Part shown: one piece after another, positions 26,996 to 35,002 of the stretch
Position numbering within the stretch: the first letter of the stretch is position 1
Layout of the letters: every line of letters starts with the position of its first letter
Assembly (NCBI GenBank): GCA_963621965.1
Contig: CAVFGN010000007.1
Span: 1 to 63,147 of the forward strand
DNA from: JAEELC01 sp963621965
GTDB taxonomy: Bacteria > Bacillota_I > Bacilli_A > Acholeplasmatales > Anaeroplasmataceae
Length of the DNA stretch: 63,147 nt
Direction: 5' to 3'
The notes under the pieces: model-generated
Told to the model about the DNA's origin: nothing
Databases searched by the model: none
What the model saw: the letters and a program-made list of their open reading frames with translations, nothing else
Program-made: the position numbers and the translations under genes

Positions 26996-27187
26996 TTATT
27001 CAGCTCTCTTAAGGTCGCCCTTCTTTAGAGCTCTAGCAGAAACTTTAACCTTCTTAACTGTGCCATCTTCTAAAACGATGTGAGCAGTTTGTAGGTTAGC
27101 TTTCCAAGTACGACGAGATGCATTTAAAGCGTGTGATCTCTTGTTACCGAAACTTGTACTCTTGCCAGTTACATAACATTTTGCCAT
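26996..27187 (-). CDS. rpmB: 50S ribosomal protein L28
   Basis: A 63-residue structural protein of the large ribosomal subunit. MAKCYVTGKSTSFGNKRSHA and the NLQTAHIVLEDGTVKKVKVSARAL pattern are typical of bacterial L28. Only one Cys near the start is kept, so this is probably the zinc-free form. A perfect AAGGAGG precedes the ATG at 27187. It is transcribed away from yloV/fakA, the same orientation as in B. subtilis, and is closed by two terminators in series. Confidence 0.96.
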   Translation of the reverse strand: MAKCYVTGKSTSFGNKRSHALNASRRTWKANLQTAHIVLEDGTVKKVKVSARALKKGDLKRAE

Positions 27188-27232
27188 ATTTCAAACCTCC
27201 TTGCTCAAGCATTTGTTTTTATAAGCCTATTC

Positions 27233-27261
27233 ATTATAAACAATTTTATCTCAATAATCAA
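27233..27261 (-). promoter_or_regulatory. Promoter of rpmB (minus strand)
   Basis: On the minus strand TTGATT (27261-27256), 17-bp spacer, TATAAT (27238-27233). Confidence 0.75.
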
Positions 27262-27396
27262 TACTAATTTTTTAAAATGAGAAAATTGTCTTTGAAAATT
27301 GAAAAAATTTGAGCTAATTAGGCTATGAACTTTCCTTATATTATGAAAAATATATGTCATTTAAGATTCTTAGCTTTAAATGGCCACCATTATGTA

Positions 27397-27425
27397 TTGA
27401 AAAACAATAAGATTTGTGATAGTAT
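27397..27425 (+). promoter_or_regulatory. Promoter of the FakA-like gene
   Basis: TTGAAA at 27397-27402, 17-bp spacer, TAGTAT at 27420-27425 with TG at 27417-27418. Confidence 0.65.
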
Positions 27426-27516
27426 TAAGTATAGTTCTTTTCACGGACTTTTGAAAAATGTAAAAAAATTATTTATTAATTCATATATATTTAATTAAAT
27501 AGGATGGTGTTATTGA

Positions 27517-29088
27517 ATGGCTATTAAGACAATTAATGGCAAAATTTTTAGGATTATGGTAACAAATGGTGCCACTAACCTTAGAAATAATTGTGAATAT
27601 ATAAATTCACTTAACGTTTTCCCAGTTCCTGATGGTGATACAGGTATCAACATGAGTATGACAAGTGATTCTGGTATTGCTGAAATCGATAAATGCGAAT
27701 CTGATTCTATTATCGAGTTAGCTAAGATTTTTGCTAGAGGATTATTGATGGGAGCAAGAGGAAATTCAGGAGTATCCCTATCTCAATATTTTAGAGGATT
27801 ATCTGTTGCAATCAAAGAAATGCAAAAAGATGTTTTAACAGTTGACGATTTTATTAACTGTTTCAAATCAGGTCGTGACGTTGCTTATAAGGCATTTAAA
27901 GATCCTGTTGAAGGTACAATGTTAACTGTTATTAGAGAGAGTTATGAAGCAATTCAAGACCAAAAGTTTGATTCTTTCGAAGAATTATTTGATGCTTATT
28001 ATGAGGCTGCTAAAAAGAGTGAATTAAATACTCCAAATCTATTGCCTGTTTTAAAAGAAGCTAATGTAACTGACTCAGGCGGAGAAGGTTTCTTAGTATT
28101 TATTGAAGGTATGAAAAAGGCATTACATGGCGAGATGATTGAAGTTTCAAGCCAAAGCGATGTTGATACAAGCGAATACGAGTATGAAACTAATTTCTAC
28201 ATTGTTAGTGAACAAAGTGTTGAAATTAGTGATGTTCGTCAAGAATTAACATCTAGTGCTTATGCAAAAGTGGAAAATAAAGATGATGCAATTTTTGTAA
28301 CTTGTTACACTGATGAAATTGGAAAAACTTTAGCTTTAGCTGAAAGATTTGGTTCTCTTGTGAAAGTTGAAGTTAAGAATAATAAACATAATGATCAAAT
28401 TGCAACTACAAAAAAAGAAGAGCCTTTAAAAGAAATAGCTCTTGTATCTGTTGCTTTTGGTGATGGAATTAAAAATACTTTTAAAGAATTAGGATGTGCT
28501 GTTGTAATTAATGGCGGTCAAACAATGAATCCATCAACTGAATCATTTGTTAATGCAATTCGTGAAGCTCATGCAAAAAATGTTATTGTTATTCCTAATA
28601 ATGGTAATGTTATTTTAGCCGCTGAACAAGCTGCTTCGATTGTTGATGATGTAAATGTCAAAGTTTTAAAAGCTAAGACTATTGCACAAGGATATGCTTC
28701 CCTTATGGTATTTGATGAAACATCTGATATTGATCAAAATTTCGAAGAAATGTCTGAATGTGTTGCAAACGTTAAGACAGGTGAAGTTACTTATGCTGTA
28801 AGAGATACTTCAATTTCAGGCGTTGAAATTAAAGCCAATGATTTCATGGGTATTTTAGATGGTAAGATTATTGTTTCTTTAAAGGACAGAGTTGAAGCTA
28901 CTAAGAAACTTTTAAGTGCTTGTGTTGATAACGAATCTTCTGTTGTCACTGTATTTGTTGGCAATAACATAAACGATGAAGAAAAAGAAGAATTATCAAG
29001 CTATGTAAGCGAAATCAACGAAGATGTTGAATGCGAAATTATTGATGGCAATCAAGAAATATATTCATATATAATTTGTGTAGAATAA
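27517..29088 (+). CDS. fakA: DAK2/DhaL-domain protein, YloV/FakA-like (fatty acid kinase)
   Basis: A 523-residue protein whose N-terminal 200 residues are a DhaL (DAK2) ATP-binding domain. The Mg-ATP motif NVFPVPDGDTGINMSMT is near residue 30-46, with ARGNSGVSLSQYFRG near 86. The rest matches the FakA linker and C-terminal domains (GGQTMNPSTESFVNAI near 335, VIPNNGNVILAAEQA near 358). FakA phosphorylates fatty acids bound by a FakB/DegV protein; no such partner is in the window. Followed by plsX, the acyl-phosphate step of phospholipid synthesis, which fits. AGGATGG precedes ATG 27517. Called YloV in B. subtilis. Confidence 0.88.
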   Translation: MAIKTINGKIFRIMVTNGATNLRNNCEYINSLNVFPVPDGDTGINMSMTSDSGIAEIDKCESDSIIELAKIFARGLLMGARGNSGVSLSQYFRGLSVAIKEMQKDVLTVDDFINCFKSGRDVAYKAFKDPVEGTMLTVIRESYEAIQDQKFDSFEELFDAYYEAAKKSELNTPNLLPVLKEANVTDSGGEGFLVFIEGMKKALHGEMIEVSSQSDVDTSEYEYETNFYIVSEQSVEISDVRQELTSSAYAKVENKDDAIFVTCYTDEIGKTLALAERFGSLVKVEVKNNKHNDQIATTKKEEPLKEIALVSVAFGDGIKNTFKELGCAVVINGGQTMNPSTESFVNAIREAHAKNVIVIPNNGNVILAAEQAASIVDDVNVKVLKAKTIAQGYASLMVFDETSDIDQNFEEMSECVANVKTGEVTYAVRDTSISGVEIKANDFMGILDGKIIVSLKDRVEATKKLLSACVDNESSVVTVFVGNNINDEEKEELSSYVSEINEDVECEIIDGNQEIYSYIICVE

Positions 29089-29090
29089 TT

Positions 29091-29115
29091 GGGAATGAAA
29101 TTTCATTCCTTTTTA
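29091..29115 (+). terminator. Terminator after the FakA-like gene
   Basis: GGAATGAAA (29092-29100) and TTTCATTCC (29101-29109) form a hairpin, followed by T5. Confidence 0.8.
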
Positions 29116-29287
29116 TTTTGCTTTGTATGCTTCTAATTAGAGCACAACAACTGCAAAAGTTAATTATAAATGCAAAGAATATGTAAATTTAAATTATTAC
29201 TTTTAAATGGCTATATAAGAAAAGTAATGTAAAAATAATGAAAATTGGTAAATAATAGCCTTATTAATTAATAAAAATTTAAAAATA

Positions 29288-29296
29288 TGTTATTAT
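29288..29296 (+). promoter_or_regulatory. Promoter -10 of plsX-rnc-dnaD-nth
   Basis: TGTTATTAT at 29288-29296 is an extended -10; no good -35. plsX starts 26 nt downstream. Four genes then follow closely up to the terminator at 32194. Confidence 0.45.
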
Positions 29297-29322
29297 ATTA
29301 AATAAAAAGGTAGTGTGATATT

Positions 29323-30324
29323 ATGATTAAAATTGCAGTTGACGCAATGGGCGGAGATAAGTCTTATAATACAACTGTTTTAGGCTCTATTGAAGCAATC
29401 AAGGAATTTGATGATATTGAAATTTATTTATACGGAGACAAAACTAAAATTGAACCTCTTTTAACTAATAAAGAGCGTATCACAGTAATTGATACTCCGA
29501 AATTCATGTCAATGGGTGAACATGATCCTGTAAGCTATTTAAGAAATAATAGAGATTGTTCTATGGCAGCTTCATTCACTTCAGTTAAAGACGGAGTTTG
29601 TGATGCTTGTGTTACAAGTGGACCTACTCAATGCGTTATTGTTGCGGCTCACTTATTTGTTCGTAAACTTCCTTTAATGCAAAGAGTTGGATTATGTCCT
29701 ATTGTTCCTTCATTTGATGGAAGAGGTAGATTACTTCTTGATGTAGGCGCAAACGTCGAACTTAGACCAGAACATTTACGTGAATTAGCGATTGCGGCTA
29801 CTATAGTGAGTCGTGAAGTACTTGGCGTAAAAGAGCCGAAAGTTGGTTTACTAAATATTGGATCTGAAGAAGGCAAAGGTAGAGAAGTTGATCAAGAAAC
29901 ATATGAACTTTTAAAGAACTCTGACATTAATTTTTACGGAAACGTTGAACCAAATGAGGTTTTAGTAAGTGACTGTGATATTTTCTTAACTGATGGTTTT
30001 ACTGGTAATATGGTATTAAAATCAATTGAAGGTACTGCTAAAACTATGTCTAAGATGTTAAAAGAAGAAATTTATTCTTCGTTTACTAGTAAAATTGCAG
30101 GACTTATGTTAAAAAAGAAGTTAAAACACTTTAAATCACGTCTTGATTCATCTGAAATAGGTGGCGCAATGGTTCTTGGTGCGCGTGGTCCTATTGTTAA
30201 GGCTCACGGGTCAAGTGATCCTAAAGCATTCAAAAATGCAATAAGACAAGCTAGACTTATGGTTAAAGGTGATGTTGTAAATAAACTTCGCATTAATCTA
30301 GAAAAGGAGGCTAATAATGAATAA
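29323..30324 (+). CDS. plsX: Phosphate acyltransferase PlsX
   Basis: Makes acyl-phosphate from acyl-ACP for phosphatidic acid synthesis. The 333-residue protein starts KIAVDAMGGDKS, the family signature, with ACVTSGPTQ near residue 90 (GNTG-like region altered), LDVGANVELRPEHL near 139 and TDGFTGNMVLKSIEGTAK near 219. It overlaps rnc by 8 nt. In B. subtilis plsX is preceded by fapR and followed by fabD, fabG and acpP; none of these is present here. Confidence 0.95.
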   Translation: MIKIAVDAMGGDKSYNTTVLGSIEAIKEFDDIEIYLYGDKTKIEPLLTNKERITVIDTPKFMSMGEHDPVSYLRNNRDCSMAASFTSVKDGVCDACVTSGPTQCVIVAAHLFVRKLPLMQRVGLCPIVPSFDGRGRLLLDVGANVELRPEHLRELAIAATIVSREVLGVKEPKVGLLNIGSEEGKGREVDQETYELLKNSDINFYGNVEPNEVLVSDCDIFLTDGFTGNMVLKSIEGTAKTMSKMLKEEIYSSFTSKIAGLMLKKKLKHFKSRLDSSEIGGAMVLGARGPIVKAHGSSDPKAFKNAIRQARLMVKGDVVNKLRINLEKEANNE

Positions 30325-30988
30325 TTTAAAAAGCCTCGAGGAAGCTTTAGGCGTAAATTTTAATAACAAGAAGATTTTAGAGGAAGCTTTAACGCATTCT
30401 ACATACGGAAATGAGCACAACTGTGCTTTTAATGAACGTTTAGAATTTTTAGGAGATGCAGTTTTAGAACTTTCCATGTCAAAATATTTATATTCTCATT
30501 ATAATTTAAGTGAAGGCGATATGACTAAGAAAAGAGCTCAAGCTGTACGTGAAGAAGCTCTTGATATTTATGCTTCTAAAATTAATCTAGGTTCTTATCT
30601 TCTTCTTGGTAAAGGCGAGGAAGCACAAGGGGGAAGAGAAAAACCAGCAATTATAGCTGATGCATTTGAAGCAGTTCTTGGTGCTTGTTTCTATGAATTT
30701 GGTTTTGATAAAACATATGCTGTATTTGAACATATCGTTGTTCCTTATATAAATCTTGTATTAGATATTAAGGACTATAAAACAATGTTACAAGAATATG
30801 CGCAATCTGATAAGAGAAGCTTAAAATATGAAATTATTGGTCAAACTGGTCCGGCTCATAATATTTTATTTGAGGCTAAAGTCACAATGGATGATAATAT
30901 CATAATGGGTCATGGATTTGGTAAGACTAAAAAAGATGCTGAACAAGAAGCAGCACGTGAAGCTTTATCTAAGATTGCTAGGGTATAA
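30317..30988 (+). CDS. rnc: Ribonuclease III
   Basis: A double-strand-specific endoribonuclease for rRNA processing and regulatory RNA turnover. The catalytic signature ERLEFLGDAVLEL is at residues 40-52, with the acidic DAFEAVLGA segment near 115. A dsRNA-binding domain covers about 155-222 (GHGFGKTKKDAEQEAAREAL). At 223 residues it is standard. AAAAGGAGG precedes ATG 30317, inside plsX. Confidence 0.97.
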   Translation: MNNLKSLEEALGVNFNNKKILEEALTHSTYGNEHNCAFNERLEFLGDAVLELSMSKYLYSHYNLSEGDMTKKRAQAVREEALDIYASKINLGSYLLLGKGEEAQGGREKPAIIADAFEAVLGACFYEFGFDKTYAVFEHIVVPYINLVLDIKDYKTMLQEYAQSDKRSLKYEIIGQTGPAHNILFEAKVTMDDNIIMGHGFGKTKKDAEQEAAREALSKIARV

Positions 30989-30990
30989 AT

Positions 30991-31590
30991 ATGCTTGAAA
31001 AATTATATGAATCTGGTTATTTAAATCTTGAAAAGTTAATTCTTGATAACTACAAAGATTTAAATATTAATGAAAAAGAAGCCATTATTTTAATAGAATT
31101 TGCACGTTCATATTCAAAATATGATGGAAATGTATATGAAGATAAACTTGCAAGCAAATTACATTTAGATTCTAATGAGGTTGCTAATATAATCGCTAGA
31201 TTTCTAGAACTTGATATTTTAGACTGTAAGTATTTAATTACAAACGGTGTAGGTCAAACTCATTATTCGCTAACTCCCTTATTTACACGTCTTGAAAATA
31301 ATCTTAAAAATCCAACTGTAGGATCACAAAGCTCTTCTGAAATTATTTCTTATCTTGAATCAAAGTTGCTACGCAATTTATCAAGTTCGGAAATGGATAA
31401 AGTGCTATTTTGGAAAGAAGACAATATAACTCTTGATGATGTAATTAAAGCGGTAGATAAAATAACAGAAGCAGGTACATCTTTAACTATATTACGTCTT
31501 GAAAAGAGCTTATACCAAAGCTCTAGACAAAACGTAACTAGTAAAAACAAACCAAAAAAGAGTTCAATTACGGATTTACTAAATTCATAA
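30991..31590 (+). CDS. dnaD: DnaD-like replication initiation protein
   Basis: A 199-residue protein. The N-terminal part (residues 1-100) resembles the winged-helix DnaD domain: LLDNYKDLNINEKEAIILIEFAR and DKLASKLHLDSNEVANIIARFLELD. After a short linker, residues about 118-180 resemble the helical DnaD C-domain. DnaD helps load the replicative helicase in Firmicutes. The identification rests partly on context: it sits 2 nt after rnc and its TAA overlaps the nth ATG, and dnaD-nth is a conserved pair in Bacilli. Confidence 0.75.
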   Translation: MLEKLYESGYLNLEKLILDNYKDLNINEKEAIILIEFARSYSKYDGNVYEDKLASKLHLDSNEVANIIARFLELDILDCKYLITNGVGQTHYSLTPLFTRLENNLKNPTVGSQSSSEIISYLESKLLRNLSSSEMDKVLFWKEDNITLDDVIKAVDKITEAGTSLTILRLEKSLYQSSRQNVTSKNKPKKSSITDLLNS

Positions 31591-32195
31591 TGGAATACTA
31601 TACAAAAGCTCATTTGATGTACCCGAATGCAAAATGCGAACTTAACTATACAACAAATTTCTCGTTTTTAATTGCTGTTATTTTATCTAGTCAAACAAAG
31701 GATGTTAATGTAAATAAAATAACACCAATATTATTTGAAAAGTATCCTACGATCAATGATCTTGCACATGCAAAAAAAGAAGAAGTTGAAGCTATCATCA
31801 AGCCCCTTGGTCTTTCTAAGATGAAATCACAAAATCTTATTAAAATATCAAATGAGATTTTATCTCTTGGCAAAATCCCTAATAATATAGATGAACTTCA
31901 AAAATTAAGTGGGGTTGGGAACAAAACTGCTTGTGTTTACATGCAAGAAATTCATAAAGAACCACATATTGCAGTTGATACTCATTTAAAGAGAGTTAGT
32001 AATAGGCTTGGCTTAAGTTGTGAAGAAGATCCTGGTAAAATTCAAAAAGATTTAGAAAAAAGATATAAAAAAGAATTATGGATAAGCGTTCATCATACAT
32101 TTTTGTTTTTAGGAAGATATACTTGTCTTGCAAAAAATCCTAAGTGTAATGAATGTAAGCTAAGTGATATTTGTTTATATTTTAATGGAAAATAA
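31590..32195 (+). CDS. nth: Endonuclease III
   Basis: A DNA glycosylase/AP lyase that removes oxidised pyrimidines. It has the helix-hairpin-helix LSGVGNKTA with catalytic K112, the catalytic D130 in VDTHLKRVSNRLGL, and a [4Fe-4S] cluster with C179-x6-C186-x2-C189-x5-C195. At 201 residues it is slightly shorter than E. coli Nth. Its ATG shares a base with the dnaD stop. A strong terminator follows. Confidence 0.96.
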   Translation: MEYYTKAHLMYPNAKCELNYTTNFSFLIAVILSSQTKDVNVNKITPILFEKYPTINDLAHAKKEEVEAIIKPLGLSKMKSQNLIKISNEILSLGKIPNNIDELQKLSGVGNKTACVYMQEIHKEPHIAVDTHLKRVSNRLGLSCEEDPGKIQKDLEKRYKKELWISVHHTFLFLGRYTCLAKNPKCNECKLSDICLYFNGK

Positions 32196-32230
32196 CATAA
32201 TCTATGCACTAGATTATGTTTTTCTTTTTT
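32194..32230 (+). terminator. Terminator of the plsX-rnc-dnaD-nth operon
   Basis: AACATAATCTA (32194-32204) pairs perfectly with TAGATTATGTT (32210-32220), 5-nt loop, then T-rich tail. Confidence 0.9.
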
Positions 32231-32312
32231 ATCTTTGAAATTTTTTAAAAGCTCAAAAAAAATTAATAATTTTCGAAAATTTTAAAGTAAAACAAATAAT
32301 GTTTTCCTAATA

Positions 32313-32335
32313 TATAATAGAGAGTTTAATACTCT
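32313..32335 (+). promoter_or_regulatory. Promoter and possible operator of the XRE regulator gene
   Basis: TATAAT at 32313-32318 is followed by the dyad AGAGT-TTAAT-ACTCT at 32321-32335, over the predicted start point near 32325. Its position suits an autoregulatory operator. A T-run follows, but the hairpin is too near the start to act as a terminator. Confidence 0.4.
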
Positions 32336-32362
32336 TTTTTTATTTATGAAGGAGACAAAAAT

Positions 32363-33505
32363 ATGATAAAAAAATTATCCGATTCGTTTTCGGAAAGTGT
32401 GTCGAAACGAACACTCAAGAAAGACGATTCAAATCAAATTCTAGGTTCTGAAATCAGACTTAATCGAACTGCATTAGAATTAACGCTTAAAAATTTAGCA
32501 TATAAAACCTGTAGCGTATCTTATGTATCTAAAGTTGAGACAAATTCAATTGAAGCTAAGCCTCAATACTTATCTGAAATTTGTGATAGAGTTAATATTT
32601 CTTTAAGTGACATTGATAAGTTAAAAGATGCCAAAAATACCTGTATTAAAATTATTGAACTCGTTTATTATTCACGTGAAAATGAACTAAAAGATATATA
32701 TGATGATATTAAAGATTATAAGAACTTTAGACATCTTATTATCGACTTATATTACTTTTTCTTTACAAAAGATTATCGTAATTTTGAACTTATTTGTAAT
32801 AAGATTTCAAAGATTTTATCCACACTAAATGATATAGATTTTAGTTTATTTGGCTATATCTGCGCTAGATATCAAATTGAAATGAGAAATTCTGAAGAGG
32901 CACTCAAAATTCTAGAGGAACTTGAAGGATATGGGTGTGAGGATAATAGACTTCAAACTCTAATTAATTATGCCTTACTTCAAATTTATTTTAAGTCAAA
33001 TAACATTAAGTTTTTTACAGTTTACGAACATATTTTAGAGTTATCAAAAAAAACTTGTGATGTTATTTACGTTGAAAAGGCATATAAGTATCAAAACCTT
33101 TTTTATATTCAAAATAAGCTAATTAATCAATTACAAAGACTATATATTGATTTAAAAAATCGAGAGTCAAGTTTATACTATCAAATGCGAACTTTAGCTG
33201 AAAGTATTGATACATATAATATTGTTTTTGAATATTTTACAAAAGATGCAAAAGAATTTTCTAATTTAGAAAATCTTGATCGTAAGTTTATTGAATATAT
33301 GTCGCTTAAACAAAAAGATGTTTATAAAAGCATTGAATATATCTTAGAGGAAACATTACCTTTAGCTTACAAAGAAAATTATGAATTTTATATCTATTTT
33401 TATACTCTAGAACTTGAAAATTTCTACAAAGAAAATGCAAGATATAAGAGATATTATGAAATAGAAGATGACTATAAAGAATATTTAGCAAAAAAATATA
33501 AGTAG
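32363..33505 (+). CDS. XRE-type HTH regulator with helical (TPR-like) C-terminus
   Basis: A 380-residue protein. Residues about 28-82 resemble an XRE helix-turn-helix (LGSEIRLNRTALELTLKNLA, then VSYVSKVETN and LSEICDRVNIS). The remaining 300 residues are helix-rich with repeated aromatic/leucine spacing, like the TPR domains of Rgg/PlcR-type regulators that sense peptides. GAAGGAG precedes ATG 32363. It stops 7 nt before a surface protein gene, so the pair is likely co-transcribed. The regulated genes and any ligand are unknown; no peptide pheromone gene was found beside it. Confidence 0.75.
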   Translation: MIKKLSDSFSESVSKRTLKKDDSNQILGSEIRLNRTALELTLKNLAYKTCSVSYVSKVETNSIEAKPQYLSEICDRVNISLSDIDKLKDAKNTCIKIIELVYYSRENELKDIYDDIKDYKNFRHLIIDLYYFFFTKDYRNFELICNKISKILSTLNDIDFSLFGYICARYQIEMRNSEEALKILEELEGYGCEDNRLQTLINYALLQIYFKSNNIKFFTVYEHILELSKKTCDVIYVEKAYKYQNLFYIQNKLINQLQRLYIDLKNRESSLYYQMRTLAESIDTYNIVFEYFTKDAKEFSNLENLDRKFIEYMSLKQKDVYKSIEYILEETLPLAYKENYEFYIYFYTLELENFYKENARYKRYYEIEDDYKEYLAKKYK

Positions 33506-33512
33506 GTATCAT

Positions 33513-34952
33513 ATGAAAAAAATATTAATAATTATCTTTTCTCTACTTTGTATCTTAATCCTTAATTTAAATAGTAACGTTTATGCCTATTCAGGAAACG
33601 GCTTTATTTGGTCAAGAAGCGATTTATATGTTGATGTAAATACATCTTTTGAATCATATATAAATCAAATTGATGTAAAGTTCTATTATAATGGTTCAAT
33701 TTCAAGTGAAGAAGTTAAGGTAGAACTTGATAGATTTTATTATGGGTCAAATACCATTGCGACAGACACTGTTTGCGATAAAAATGTAATGTTATATGCA
33801 TACGTGCCTGGTTATACGAATTACTCTAGAAAGAATATATTAGTTCATATCATAGATAATGAGTTCCCTGTCATAAGACAAATTAAAAGTTTAAATTTCG
33901 GTGTTAAAGAATCGTTTTCCCCTATTGATTATTTTTCGATTACTGATAACAATAAAATTGATGAAAGTACTATAAAATACGATTATAAGGAATTTGATCT
34001 TAATAGTATAGGTGAACATCAAATTACGGTAAGTGCCTCCGATGTTTCAGGTAATAGAACGGAAAGAACATTTACATTTAATGTAATAGATAAAAATAAT
34101 CCTATTATTAGCACTTCTTCAAAAGTTGAGATTGAATACGGAACATTAATTATTCCTGTTGAAGATTTTGTTTCAGCATTTGATGAAGAAGATGGAGATT
34201 TGACTAATGCAATAGAGTATACAGGGTTTGATCCGTATACATTAGGAAATCAAATTGTGACATTTAGCGTTAAGGATTCTTCAGGAAATTTAACAGAAAC
34301 TAAAAAAGAAATAACTGTTGTTGATTTAAAAGCCCCAACACTTGAACTTTCTACATATAGCGATACTTATTATATAGAAGATATAGATACATTAAATTTA
34401 AATAATTATATTTCAAAAGTTTATGATAATGTATCCGAATTAACATTTGATGATGTAATTATTGAAACAGGGGATTTAACTAAAGCTGTTGGAAATTATA
34501 AAATAGGTTATACTTTATTTGATGATGCTAAAAATTATACTAAGCGATATTTATCCATTCAAATTAGGTATAAATCGGCGCCTATTATTAATGCGAGTGA
34601 CTTTACGATAGAAGTTGGGGATTCAATAGATTGGTCAAAATATGTATCTGTTGACTCAACATACGACGAAAATGTTACAACCAATTATTCAATAGATACT
34701 AAAGTATTAGATCCCAGTCAAGTAGGAACTTATGAAGTTATAATTGAAGCTATGGATTATGCTGGAAATGAGAGTATAAAATCCATAATGGTCACCGTTA
34801 AAAATGATGATAGTTCAGCCACAAAAGATAGTATGTCTGATATTTATTCATTTATTTATAATAATAAAATAATTATAATAATCGTAATAATAGGACTTTT
34901 TATATATCTTATGATATTTATGAAGAATAAAAATAAGAAATTAGGCATCTAG
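33513..34952 (+). CDS. Membrane-anchored surface protein with Ig-like domains
   Basis: A 479-residue protein with a signal peptide (about 1-25, ending VYA) and a C-terminal membrane anchor (about 450-470, NKIIIIIVIIGLFIYLMIF) followed by a Lys/Asn-rich tail. Between them are about four bacterial Ig-like repeats of the DUF5011/HYR kind. Each has a phrase like ITVSASDVSGNRTE, VTFSVKDSSGNLTE or VIIEAMDYAGNES, often followed by VIDKNNP or VVDLKAP. It should be displayed on the cell surface, perhaps for adhesion or wall contact. The ribosome site is weak (TAGGTAT). It follows the XRE regulator by 7 nt. No LPXTG motif is present. Confidence 0.85.
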   Translation: MKKILIIIFSLLCILILNLNSNVYAYSGNGFIWSRSDLYVDVNTSFESYINQIDVKFYYNGSISSEEVKVELDRFYYGSNTIATDTVCDKNVMLYAYVPGYTNYSRKNILVHIIDNEFPVIRQIKSLNFGVKESFSPIDYFSITDNNKIDESTIKYDYKEFDLNSIGEHQITVSASDVSGNRTERTFTFNVIDKNNPIISTSSKVEIEYGTLIIPVEDFVSAFDEEDGDLTNAIEYTGFDPYTLGNQIVTFSVKDSSGNLTETKKEITVVDLKAPTLELSTYSDTYYIEDIDTLNLNNYISKVYDNVSELTFDDVIIETGDLTKAVGNYKIGYTLFDDAKNYTKRYLSIQIRYKSAPIINASDFTIEVGDSIDWSKYVSVDSTYDENVTTNYSIDTKVLDPSQVGTYEVIIEAMDYAGNESIKSIMVTVKNDDSSATKDSMSDIYSFIYNNKIIIIIVIIGLFIYLMIFMKNKNKKLGI

Positions 34953-34961
34953 GCTTGATTA

Positions 34962-34970
34962 TGGTATAAT
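34962..34970 (+). promoter_or_regulatory. Promoter of dnaE, extended -10
   Basis: TGGTATAAT at 34962-34970, identical to the rluB and GNAT-gene elements; no matching -35. Confidence 0.6.
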
Positions 34971-35002
34971 TTAGACAATAAATTATTTTTGTGAGGAAAA
35001 AT

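Larger units (their letters stand above)
27188..27516. other. Intergenic region between rpmB and the FakA-like gene
   Basis: A 329-nt stretch without a convincing ORF. It holds the rpmB promoter on the minus strand (27233-27261) and the promoter of the FakA-like gene (27397-27425). The latter has an 85-nt leader containing a weak TTTTCA/TGAAAA dyad near 27437-27457. Between 27262 and 27396 I see only AT-rich DNA. B. subtilis carries yloU (Asp23 family) before yloV; no equivalent is found here. Confidence 0.6.

Noticed and set aside
32321..32340. Intrinsic terminator before the XRE gene
   Set aside because: The dyad plus T-run lies at the predicted transcript start, too early for a working terminator; better read as an operator.
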